Shown piece after piece: positions 1 to 5,562 of a stretch of 5,562 nucleotides of DNA. How positions within the stretch are numbered: the stretch's first letter is position 1; each line of letters starts with the position of its first letter. Under the pieces are notes generated by a model. That model had not been told where the DNA came from and searched no databases. It saw only the letters and a program-made list of their open reading frames with translations. The DNA lies in NCBI GenBank assembly GCA_030040525.1, contig JASHTN010000389.1, forward strand, positions 1-5,562, given 5' to 3'. The stretch is from Gammaproteobacteria bacterium (GTDB lineage Bacteria > Pseudomonadota > Gammaproteobacteria > Steroidobacterales > Steroidobacteraceae). The translations under genes and the position numbers were made by a program.

Positions 1-45
1 AGGCTTCGAACCTGAGGGTCGGGAGTTCGAATCTCTCCGGGCGCG
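1..45 (+). tRNA. tRNA-Arg (anticodon UCG), 3' part only
   Basis: The 3' part of a tRNA begins inside the anticodon stem. Bases 4-10 (CTTCGAA) form the anticodon loop, with anticodon TCG reading the arginine codon CGA. Bases 1-3 (AGG) pair with 11-13 (CCT) in the anticodon stem. Bases 16-20 are the variable loop. GGGAG (21-25) and CTCTC (33-37) form the T stem around the T loop TTCGAAT (26-32). CGGGCGC (38-44) is the 3' acceptor strand and G45 the discriminator. The D arm and 5' acceptor strand lie outside the window. No CCA follows G45 (the next bases are CTTTC), so the 3' end would need CCA added enzymatically. The gene converges with the minus-strand lipoprotein gene, whose stop lies 23 bp further on. 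Confidence 0.9.
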
Positions 46-68
46 CTTTCAACACGACGAGGCAGCCT

Positions 69-1787
69 CTAGGGGATGGCGCTGCCCAGGATCACTTCAG
101 GCCCCTCGTTCGGGACCGCAAACGGGCTGCCCGGAACTGGCGACAGGGCGCCGGTAGTCGCATCTACCGCAAACCCGGAGATCACAAAGGCCGTGTAATT
201 GCCCACGTAGAGGAATTTGCCGGAAGAATCGAAGGCCATCCCGCGGGGGCCCACCGGGCCTGTCGCGGTACCGCCTGTCAGGGTACCACCTGTCGCCATG
301 AACGGACTCCCAGCAAGCGCTGTCAGGGCGCCCGTCGCGGCATTGATGGAATAAGCCCAGACCTGAATACCGTCGCTGGTGTAGGCAAACGTTCCCGTAG
401 CGTTCACCACGATGGCGGGCATCCCTCCAAGGGGGTAGGTCGTGGGCGCGAGCGCACCCGTCGTGGTGTTGATGGAGTAAGTTTCAGGGCTCGAGCCCGC
501 CACAAACAGAAAGGCGCCCGAAGGATTCACGCTAGCCACAGCAAGTGGGGGGAAGCCCCCGACTGCAGTCAGGTACCCAAGAGAAGTCAGTGCGCCCGTC
601 GACGTGTCGATCGCATAGCCCCCGACTTGCGCGGTGCCGGTAGGACCGGGCTGGTCGTAGTACAGGAAGCTGGCACTTGCGCCCAGAAAAGCGCCGGGGC
701 AAACATCACACAGTCCCATACCGGCGCTCTGAGTGTTGAGCGCGGCGGGAAATGGGTTGCCGGCCACGGCTGTGAGGGCCCCGGTAGTCGCATTGCGCAC
801 AAAGGCAAACGCGCCGGCGGCACCCGAGGCATACAGGAACTTCCCGGTGGGATCGATGAGCAGCATGGGACTGGCTTGCGGCTGCAAACCCCCTGCGGCG
901 ACGGTGAAGGGACTGCCGTTAACGGGCGTCAGGTCGCCCGTGCCCGCGCCTACCGCGTATGCCGCGATAGTCGCCTCGCTGTCGGTATAGGTCGAGTAGA
1001 GGAACCCGCCGGAAGGATCCACGATCATGTCACCACCGGCCACGGGCAGCGCCATGGCGCTACCGCTGGCGGGGCCGATGCTCCCGGAATTCGGATCGAT
1101 CAGGTAGCGATAGAGCGTGTCCCCCCCGACCACGATCAATTGCTCCGCTGTGTCGTTGCACGTCACGGTGACGTCGGTCACGGCGTTGCCGGTGATGGTG
1201 CCGCTGCCATTTGCGACGCTGCAGCCCTGAGGCGGGCTGACCGGGTCGGTCGCGACCGTCACGTTGTAGGCCGTACCGCTCTGCACTGCCTTCGGCAGCG
1301 TGAAGGTAAACGGCCCGGTCGCGGGAACTGCAACGGTCCCGCCGTTCTTGTCAGTCAACGTGAGGCCGCTGCCCGTGAGTCCCGACACGTTGCCCGATAG
1401 GGTGTAGCTGTTGGTCGTGCACGAGACGGCGACGTTCGTAATGTTGTTGCCGGTGATCGTCCCCGCGGCGTTTGCAACCATGCAGGTCTGACTCGGCTTG
1501 CCCGGCTGGATCATCACCGCCACGTTGAACGGGTTGCCACTTTGAACGGCCGTGCTGAACGTGAACGCGATTGCGTTGGCCGGCACCGACAGAGCGTTGC
1601 CACCGTTATCGGTCAGCACGAGCCCCGAGCCGGACAGCCCGCTGACCGTGCCACCCACGGTATAGCTGGCCGTCGGCACGCCACTACTGCCGCCGTTGCA
1701 GGCAGCCAGCATCGTGCCCAGCGAGAGTGCCGGCAACGCGCACTGCCGAAGGGCCGGAATCAGGCTCCCGAGTGGACGCGCGGGCAT
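69..1787 (-). CDS. Predicted lipoprotein with two Ig-like modules and a seven-bladed beta-propeller (paralogue 2)
   Basis: This 572-residue protein starts with a lipoprotein signal peptide: Arg4 and Arg14, a hydrophobic stretch, and the lipobox Leu27-Ala-Ala-Cys30. Residues 42-123 and 128-210 are two Ig-like repeat modules, each opening with Y-T-[VL] and a V-S-G-L motif and carrying two cysteines (102/123 and 189/210) that could form disulfides. From about residue 214 to the end come roughly seven propeller blades with a recurring hydrophobic-DP-x-G-x-F-L-Y strand and TTGALT...GSPF turn (blades near 217, 254, 308, 366, 418, 458 and 517). This resembles the YncE / 7-bladed lactonase-like repeat class. 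Cys360 and Cys363 form a CxxC insert before blade 4. The ATG at 1787 is chosen because it matches the paralogue's start and gives the full signal peptide; no in-frame start lies just upstream. It lacks a well-placed ribosome binding site. Enzymatic activity is not shown; ligand binding or a structural surface role is equally possible. Confidence 0.85.
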   Translation of the reverse strand: MPARPLGSLIPALRQCALPALSLGTMLAACNGGSSGVPTASYTVGGTVSGLSGSGLVLTDNGGNALSVPANAIAFTFSTAVQSGNPFNVAVMIQPGKPSQTCMVANAAGTITGNNITNVAVSCTTNSYTLSGNVSGLTGSGLTLTDKNGGTVAVPATGPFTFTLPKAVQSGTAYNVTVATDPVSPPQGCSVANGSGTITGNAVTDVTVTCNDTAEQLIVVGGDTLYRYLIDPNSGSIGPASGSAMALPVAGGDMIVDPSGGFLYSTYTDSEATIAAYAVGAGTGDLTPVNGSPFTVAAGGLQPQASPMLLIDPTGKFLYASGAAGAFAFVRNATTGALTAVAGNPFPAALNTQSAGMGLCDVCPGAFLGASASFLYYDQPGPTGTAQVGGYAIDTSTGALTSLGYLTAVGGFPPLAVASVNPSGAFLFVAGSSPETYSINTTTGALAPTTYPLGGMPAIVVNATGTFAYTSDGIQVWAYSINAATGALTALAGSPFMATGGTLTGGTATGPVGPRGMAFDSSGKFLYVGNYTAFVISGFAVDATTGALSPVPGSPFAVPNEGPEVILGSAIP

Positions 1788-1791
1788 ATGA
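1158..1791 (-). repeat. Direct repeat copy 2: start codon plus signal peptide and both Ig-like modules
   Basis: This segment matches 2923-3556 at a constant offset of 1765 bases, with no insertion or deletion from the start codon through codon 210. The run 1291-1358 is identical to 3056-3123 (68 bases). Similarity continues only four bases upstream of the start codon (through 1791) and then stops abruptly. By eye, the first module differs at about 6 of 86 residues and the second at about 15 of 83, while the signal peptide differs more. Within the gene, the two modules (1419-1664 and 1158-1406) are also ancient tandem repeats of each other. Confidence 0.9.
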
Positions 1792-1878
1792 TTTCGCTGA
1801 CCAAAGCCCGGGCCCTCCTCTGCAAACGCAGCGAGTCCTCGCGCTCCTTGGGGTCTGCTTCAGTGTTGAGAATCGGGC
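1788..1878 (-). other. 91 bp spacer between the paralogues with a displaced AGGAGG
   Basis: The spacer separates the stop codon of the upstream paralogue from the start of the downstream one. Read on the minus strand it holds a perfect AGGAGG (1814-1819), but 26 bases lie between it and the ATG at 1787, too far for a normal Shine-Dalgarno interaction. Directly before the ATG no purine-rich ribosome binding site is visible. A short GCGA/TCGC hairpin could form near the middle, but it is weak and has no T-run, so no terminator is supported. Same-strand arrangement and short distance make co-transcription with the upstream paralogue plausible. Confidence 0.6.
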
Positions 1879-3552
1879 TCAGGGTATTCTCGCGGTAACC
1901 AGGATGTAAGGGCCGTTTATGGTGGTTGGGACCGCAACCGGTGCAGCGGTGAGCGGTGTCAATGCACCCGTTGTCGGGTCGGCGGCGAACGCGGAGATGC
2001 CGTTGCCCGAGCGGTTGGCGACGTAGACATAGCTGTCGGTCTGATCGAACGCCACGAGCTCGGAACCGCCGATGATCAGGTCGACGATGTTGCCGGTCGA
2101 ATACGGGCTTCCTTGAGCCGAAGTCAACACGCCGTCGTTGACTGCATAGGCATACACGGAGGCGCCGTCGGTATCGTAGGCGAACGTCCCGGCTGCGTTG
2201 AGCGCGAAGCCAGTCGTCTCATTCGGGAAGTTGGTGGCGGTGCTCAGTGACGTGAGGGCCCCTGTCGTCGCATCGATCGAGTACGTGGTGATGAGCCCGT
2301 TTGCCAGGAACAGCAGCGTTCCGGCCGGGCTCAATGCGCTCGAACCAACATTTATGGAAATGCTGGGGCCGGTGAAGCTCAGGGAGGTCAGTGCGCCCGA
2401 CGGTGAGCTGATGCCGAAACCCTGAAGCTCGTAGCAAAGGCAACCCGTCAAATCGATGGGGTAGTAAACGAACGCAGTGCTCAGGCCGAGGAACTGCTGG
2501 ACTGCGCCCGGGAAATTCGCCGTGCCGAGCAAGCCCGAGGTGGGCGCGGCGAACGGCGAGCCGGCCACGGCCGTCAGGGCGCCTGTCGTGGTATTTCGCG
2601 TGAAACCAAATGCGCCTGCACCGCTTGCCGTGTACAGGAAGTGGCCGGTCGGATCGATCACGATCTGGCCTCCGGTTGAGGTGATCGTGAAGGGGCTGCC
2701 CGCGATCGGCACCAGAGCGGCGTTGGTCGAGCTGAGCGTGTATCCATTTATGTTCTCATTCGAAGCGGCGTACACGAAATCACCGGTGGGATCGGTGGCC
2801 GGAAGACCCGCCACGGTGGGCGATGTGCTGGTCGTCGCGATATTCCCGGTCGAGGGATCGATGAGGTAGGTGATCACATTGCCCTGCGGGTCTGCGACCA
2901 GGAGTGCCTGGGTCGCGTTGTTGCAGCTCACCTGCACGCCCGTGACGGCGCTCCCCTGCACGGTCCCGCTGCCATCGGCAACGCTGCATCCCTGTGGCGG
3001 GCCGACCGGGTCCGTCGCGACCGTCACGTCGTAGGAAGTCCCGCTGAGCACCGCGTTCGGCAGCGTGAAGGTAAACGGCCCGGTCGCGGGAACTGCAACG
3101 GTCCCGCCGTTCTTGTCAGTCAAGGTGAGGCCGGATCCGGTGAGTCCCGACACGCTGCCCGATAGGGTGTAGCTGTTGGTCGTGCAAGAGACGGCGACGT
3201 TCGTAATATTGTTGCCGGTGATCGTCCCCGCGGCGTTTGCAACCACGCAGCTTTGGCTGGGATTACCCGGTTGGGTCATCACCGCCACGTTGAACGGGTT
3301 GCCGCTTTGAACGGCTGTGCTGAACGTGAACGCGGTTGCATTGGCCGGCACCGACAGAGCGTTGCCACCGTTGTCGGTCAGCACGAGCCCCGCCCCGGAC
3401 AGCCCGCTGACCGTGCCGCCTACGGTATAGCTGGCCGCCGGCATGCCGCTACTGCCGCCGCTGCAGCCGGGCAGCAGCGTGCTCAGCAAGAGTGCCGGCA
3501 ACGCGAAATGCCGCAGGCCCGGAATCAGGCTCCTGAGTGGACGCGCGGGCAT
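1879..3552 (-). CDS. Predicted lipoprotein with two Ig-like modules and a seven-bladed beta-propeller (paralogue 1)
   Basis: This 557-residue protein has the same architecture as the gene at 69-1787. Its signal peptide has Arg4, Arg7 and Arg14, a leucine-rich core and the lipobox Leu27-Pro-Gly-Cys30; Pro at -2 is unusual but tolerated in some lipoproteins. Ig-like modules span 42-123 and 128-210 with cysteines at 102/123 and 189/210. The propeller runs from about 214 to the end, with blade strands such as IDPTGHFLY (299-307) and LNAAGTFAY (451-459) and turns such as TTTGALT. Blade 3 (about 296-334) is still close to the paralogue, whereas the other blades have diverged. Cys371 and Cys373 form a CxC in blade 4, where the paralogue has a CxxC slightly earlier. 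One blade has lost the TTGAL turn (NDGVLTSAQGSPY, 472-484). The start at 3552 has a plausible binding site five bases upstream. The function is unknown; lactonase-like enzymes share the fold, but no catalytic residues can be assigned here. Confidence 0.87.
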   Translation of the reverse strand: MPARPLRSLIPGLRHFALPALLLSTLLPGCSGGSSGMPAASYTVGGTVSGLSGAGLVLTDNGGNALSVPANATAFTFSTAVQSGNPFNVAVMTQPGNPSQSCVVANAAGTITGNNITNVAVSCTTNSYTLSGSVSGLTGSGLTLTDKNGGTVAVPATGPFTFTLPNAVLSGTSYDVTVATDPVGPPQGCSVADGSGTVQGSAVTGVQVSCNNATQALLVADPQGNVITYLIDPSTGNIATTSTSPTVAGLPATDPTGDFVYAASNENINGYTLSSTNAALVPIAGSPFTITSTGGQIVIDPTGHFLYTASGAGAFGFTRNTTTGALTAVAGSPFAAPTSGLLGTANFPGAVQQFLGLSTAFVYYPIDLTGCLCYELQGFGISSPSGALTSLSFTGPSISINVGSSALSPAGTLLFLANGLITTYSIDATTGALTSLSTATNFPNETTGFALNAAGTFAYDTDGASVYAYAVNDGVLTSAQGSPYSTGNIVDLIIGGSELVAFDQTDSYVYVANRSGNGISAFAADPTTGALTPLTAAPVAVPTTINGPYILVTARIP

Positions 3553-3556
3553 ATGA
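2923..3556 (-). repeat. Direct repeat copy 1: start codon plus signal peptide and both Ig-like modules
   Basis: This is the partner of 1158-1791. The two modules lie at 3184-3429 and 2923-3171. The shared block ends four bases upstream of the start codon, at 3556; beyond that the two leaders are unrelated. Conservation at synonymous positions, including the 68-base identical run 3056-3123, points to a recent duplication or to continuing gene conversion rather than protein-level constraint alone. Confidence 0.9.
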
Positions 3557-3557
3557 G

Positions 3558-3564
3558 CCCCCCT
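3558..3564 (-). promoter_or_regulatory. Ribosome binding site of paralogue 1
   Basis: On the minus strand AGGGGGG lies five bases before the ATG at 3552. The G-run can pair with the CCUCC of 16S rRNA with one G-U wobble. It lies just outside the block shared with the other paralogue, which has no equivalent site. Confidence 0.5.
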
Positions 3565-3598
3565 GCTTGCGAGCGCGGCGGATTAGGCGGTGCTTGCT

Positions 3599-3624
3599 CG
3601 CGCGGCTATTTTCTCAGCCGCGCG
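3599..3624. repeat. Perfect 9 bp inverted repeat with an AT-rich centre
   Basis: CGCGCGGCT (3599-3607) and AGCCGCGCG (3616-3624) are exact reverse complements around the 8-base centre ATTTTCTC. In RNA this would be a very stable GC hairpin. No T-run follows the stem on either strand, so it is not a canonical intrinsic terminator. It lies between the permease stop and the lipoprotein start and could be an operator, a leader hairpin or a transcript-stabilising hairpin at the end of the permease message. Confidence 0.6.
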
Positions 3625-3636
3625 CATCGCCGGCAA
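3608..3636 (-). promoter_or_regulatory. Weak sigma70-like promoter candidate for the lipoprotein pair
   Basis: On the minus strand TTGCCG (3631-3636) is separated by 17 bases from GAAAAT (3608-3613). Each hexamer matches four of six consensus bases. The -10 candidate is the only AT-rich spot in the spacer and sits in the centre of the inverted repeat at 3599-3624. Transcription would start near 3601, leaving a leader of about 50 bases before the ATG at 3552. The match is modest, and chance cannot be excluded. Confidence 0.3.
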
Positions 3637-3689
3637 CGGCCCGATCGGTGCCTCGCACACCTGCTGCTGCCGGCGCTGCGGCTGCGGCA

Positions 3690-5066
3690 CTAAGCGCGCG
3701 CCGCTCGGCCGCCGCGTGCCGCGACGATGCGCCAGTAACCGAGACCGAGGAGCCCGAACCACACCGGCGCCACGTAGAGCGCGACCCGGGTATCCGGATC
3801 GCGCACCAGTATCGCCGTTACCAGCACCAGGAACGCGAGCACCAGCCAGTTCACCCATGGCGCTCCCGGCATGCGGAACGGTGCGGCCGCGGCGCGGCCC
3901 GCGGCGACCGCGCGCCGGTAGTTCGCGTGTGTGACCAGGATGATGCCCCAGGTCCAGAGCGTGCCGATGAGCGCGATGCTGGTCACCATCGTGAAGACCC
4001 GCTCGGGCACCAGGTAGTTGAGCGCGACGCCGAGCAGCATCACCGCGGCGGAGGCATGGATGCCGGCAGCCGGCACGCGCTCGCGGCTGAGCGCGGCAAA
4101 GGCGCGCGGCGCCTGGCCGCGCTGCGCGAGCGTCCAGAGCATGCGGCCGGTACTGAAGAGTCCGCTGTTGCAGGATGAAGCGGCCGCCGTGATGACCACC
4201 AGATTGATGACGCTGGCTGCTCCCGGCAGCCCGAGCTTGCCGAACACGAACACGAACGGGCTCATCTTCGGGTCGAGCTCCGTCCAGGGCACGAGCGACA
4301 TGATGACGAAGAGGGCGCCCAGGTAGAAAATCAGTATGCGGGCGATGATGCCGTTGGTGGCGCGCGGCAGCACCACTGCGGGGTTCTGCGACTCGCCCGC
4401 GGTGACGCCGATGAGCTCGACCCCTTCGTAGGCGAACATCACGATCTGCAGCGTCAGCAGCACCGCAAGCACACCTCCCGGGAGAAGGCCGCCGTGCGAC
4501 CAGAGGTTGGAGACGCTGGCGGTGGCGCCGAGCGCGCCCATATGGAAGACAATCACCGCGAGCCCGGCGAGGATCAGCGCCACGATGGTCACGACCTTGA
4601 TGAGCGCGAACCAGAACTCGAGCTCGCCGAAGACGCGCACCGCGAGCAGATTCGCGCCGTAGAGCACGCCGAGCGCCACGAGCGACGGCAGCCACTGTGG
4701 GACCCCCGGCAGCCAGAAGCGCACGTAGATGCCGATGGCGGTGATCTCCGCCATGACCGTCGCGACCCAGGCGAACCAGTAGGACCATCCGGTCACGAAG
4801 CCCGGCAATGGTCCGCAGAACTCGTCCGCGTAGCTGGCGAAGGAGCCGGCCACGGGCCGGTAGGTGAGCAGCTCCCCGAGAGCCCGCATGATGAAGAAGA
4901 TGGCAACCCCGCCCACCGCGTACGCGAGCAGCAGCCCCGGCCCCGCGTTGTGGATCGCCTTGGCCGATCCCAGGAAGAGTCCAACGCCGATCGTCCCGCC
5001 GAGGGCGATCAGCTGGATGTGCCGGTTGTGCAGCTTGCGCGCGAGATCGGTGCCGGGCTGCGACAT
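3690..5066 (-). CDS. Amino-acid permease, APC superfamily AAT family (ProY/CycA-like)
   Basis: This 458-residue inner-membrane protein, full length for the family, probably imports an amino acid by proton symport. Hydrophobicity suggests 12 membrane helices. Helix 1 carries the GTIGVGLF substrate-binding bend (24-31), preceded by RHIQLIALG (15-23). The family signature runs from AGPG (41-44) to GE at 64-65 and Pro71. Helix 6 has FAYEGVELIG (211-220) followed by TAGE (222-225) and NPAVVLPRA (228-236). FVIMSLVPW (253-261) and SSCNSGLFSTGRML (297-310) are further family landmarks. The pieces I recall match both ProY and CycA, so the substrate (proline, alanine, glycine, D-serine or other) stays open. 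The ATG at 5066 is chosen over a longer in-frame extension because GAGGAG lies five bases upstream and the N-terminus matches relatives. The 23 bp gap to the preceding gene suggests co-transcription. Confidence 0.93.
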   Translation of the reverse strand: MSQPGTDLARKLHNRHIQLIALGGTIGVGLFLGSAKAIHNAGPGLLLAYAVGGVAIFFIMRALGELLTYRPVAGSFASYADEFCGPLPGFVTGWSYWFAWVATVMAEITAIGIYVRFWLPGVPQWLPSLVALGVLYGANLLAVRVFGELEFWFALIKVVTIVALILAGLAVIVFHMGALGATASVSNLWSHGGLLPGGVLAVLLTLQIVMFAYEGVELIGVTAGESQNPAVVLPRATNGIIARILIFYLGALFVIMSLVPWTELDPKMSPFVFVFGKLGLPGAASVINLVVITAAASSCNSGLFSTGRMLWTLAQRGQAPRAFAALSRERVPAAGIHASAAVMLLGVALNYLVPERVFTMVTSIALIGTLWTWGIILVTHANYRRAVAAGRAAAAPFRMPGAPWVNWLVLAFLVLVTAILVRDPDTRVALYVAPVWFGLLGLGYWRIVAARGGRAARA

Positions 5067-5071
5067 GTTGG

Positions 5072-5077
5072 CTCCTC
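5072..5077 (-). promoter_or_regulatory. Ribosome binding site deciding the permease start
   Basis: On the minus strand GAGGAG is followed by CCAAC and the ATG at 5066. This strong site in the 23 bp intergenic gap rules out the N-terminal extension, which would run into the upstream gene in another frame. Confidence 0.85.
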
Positions 5078-5089
5078 GGATAGACGCCG

Positions 5090-5562
5090 TCACTGCGCCG
5101 GGGATGGTGAGCCGAGCAGAGCGTAGCGCCGGCCCTGCGGCAGCTCGTAGCGCTTGACGATGCGGGCGGCGCCCGCGGCGACCAGGCTCGCGGCGACGCC
5201 ATCGCCCGGTGCGCCGGGCGCGTGAAGGCGCGCAAGCAGCTGCGTCACGCGACCGGGAGCGTGCCCCGGCAGCAGCACGAGCATCCGTGCCTGGCCGCCG
5301 TGGCTCGCGAGCCAGCCGCCGACTGCGCCTGCGGTGGCATGCCCGCCCGTCGTCAGGATCGCAACCGGCGTGTCGAAGCCATGATCGAGCATGGCGATCG
5401 TGGTCTCGTCCGGATCGAGTAGCGCCAGCGCCCCGCCGCGTGTATCGGCGTGAATGCGACGGGCAAGCTGCGGCAGATCCTGCCAGCGGTCGATCACGGG
5501 CAGCACGGCGAGCGCGGTCAGACAGACCGTGGCGGCGTAGGCGCCGTAGGTCCACACGATGC
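5090..5562 (-). CDS. C-terminal part of a probable PMT/ArnT-like glycosyltransferase
   Basis: The reading frame is open to the window edge; 156 residues and a TGA stop are visible. The candidate start near 5557 is a GTG within the hydrophobic segment, and the frame continues beyond it (ATC GTG TGG), so this is very likely an internal Val. The visible part begins with the last membrane helix (YGAYAATVCLTALAVLPVI) and is followed by a soluble tail with RWQDLPQLARRI and LALLDPDETTIAMLDHGFD, ending in YELPQGRRYALLG. A final helix followed by a mixed alpha/beta tail fits the C-terminal extramembrane domain of GT-C fold sugar transferases that use polyprenyl-phosphate sugars. I base this on recalled similarity of the tail motifs, not on a catalytic motif, since the active site lies in the missing N-terminal part. 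An unrelated membrane protein is possible. The permease follows after 23 bp on the same strand. Confidence 0.6.
   Translation of the reverse strand, partial: IVWTYGAYAATVCLTALAVLPVIDRWQDLPQLARRIHADTRGGALALLDPDETTIAMLDHGFDTPVAILTTGGHATAGAVGGWLASHGGQARMLVLLPGHAPGRVTQLLARLHAPGAPGDGVAASLVAAGAARIVKRYELPQGRRYALLGSPSPAQ

Noticed and set aside
627..1400. 257-codon open frame on the plus strand
   Set aside because: It lies antisense to the lipoprotein gene, has Arg/Gly/His-rich composition typical of GC-rich shadow frames, and shows no domain or binding site.
69..3552. Assigning 6-phosphogluconolactonase activity to the propeller proteins
   Set aside because: The fold class is similar, but these are predicted exported lipoproteins with extra Ig-like modules, and no catalytic residues can be identified. 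Fold similarity alone does not support the enzyme name.
3599..3624. Calling the inverted repeat an intrinsic terminator
   Set aside because: No T-run follows either arm on either strand, so it is listed only as an inverted repeat.
4494..5126. 210-codon open frame on the plus strand
   Set aside because: It is antisense to the permease, highly charged and low in complexity, with no supporting start signal.
3583..5235. 550-codon open frame on the minus strand overlapping the permease
   Set aside because: It is an out-of-frame shadow of the permease, very rich in Arg, Ala and Pro, with no recognisable motif, while the permease frame has all family landmarks.
5067..5555. N-terminal extension of the permease frame to 5555
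   Set aside because: The extension is Arg-rich, overlaps the glycosyltransferase-like gene in another frame, and the ATG at 5066 has a good GAGGAG site.

Overview
The window comes from a GC-rich bacterium, most likely a proteobacterium of the beta or gamma class. This is inferred from the strong G/C bias at third codon positions, the AAT-family amino-acid permease and the style of the lipoproteins. Nothing in the window fixes the genus.

Layout: positions 1-45 on the plus strand are the 3' part of a tRNA-Arg gene with anticodon UCG. Everything else is coding on the minus strand, so read from right to left. The first gene (5562-5090) is the C-terminal end of a membrane protein that resembles a PMT/ArnT-type glycosyltransferase and continues beyond the window. 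It is followed after 23 bp by a complete 458-residue amino-acid permease (5066-3690). A 137 bp spacer follows, holding a perfect 9 bp inverted repeat, a weak sigma70-like promoter and a ribosome binding site. Then come two tandem paralogous genes (3552-1879 and 1787-69), separated by 91 bp.

The paralogues are predicted outer-surface or periplasmic lipoproteins. Each has a lipobox with Cys30, two Ig-like modules of about 82 residues with paired cysteines, and a C-terminal beta-propeller of about seven blades with recurring TTGALT and GSPF motifs. Their first 210 codons align without a single gap and are nearly identical in places (68 identical bases in a row), while most of the propeller has diverged strongly. 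The pair is therefore a mosaic duplication: a constant secretion and stalk half carrying a variable propeller head.

There is no gene-free stretch above 300 bases. I see no integrase, transposase, CRISPR array or defence gene. The most interesting feature is the conserved-stalk, variable-head lipoprotein pair; its binding target or function cannot be read from the sequence.
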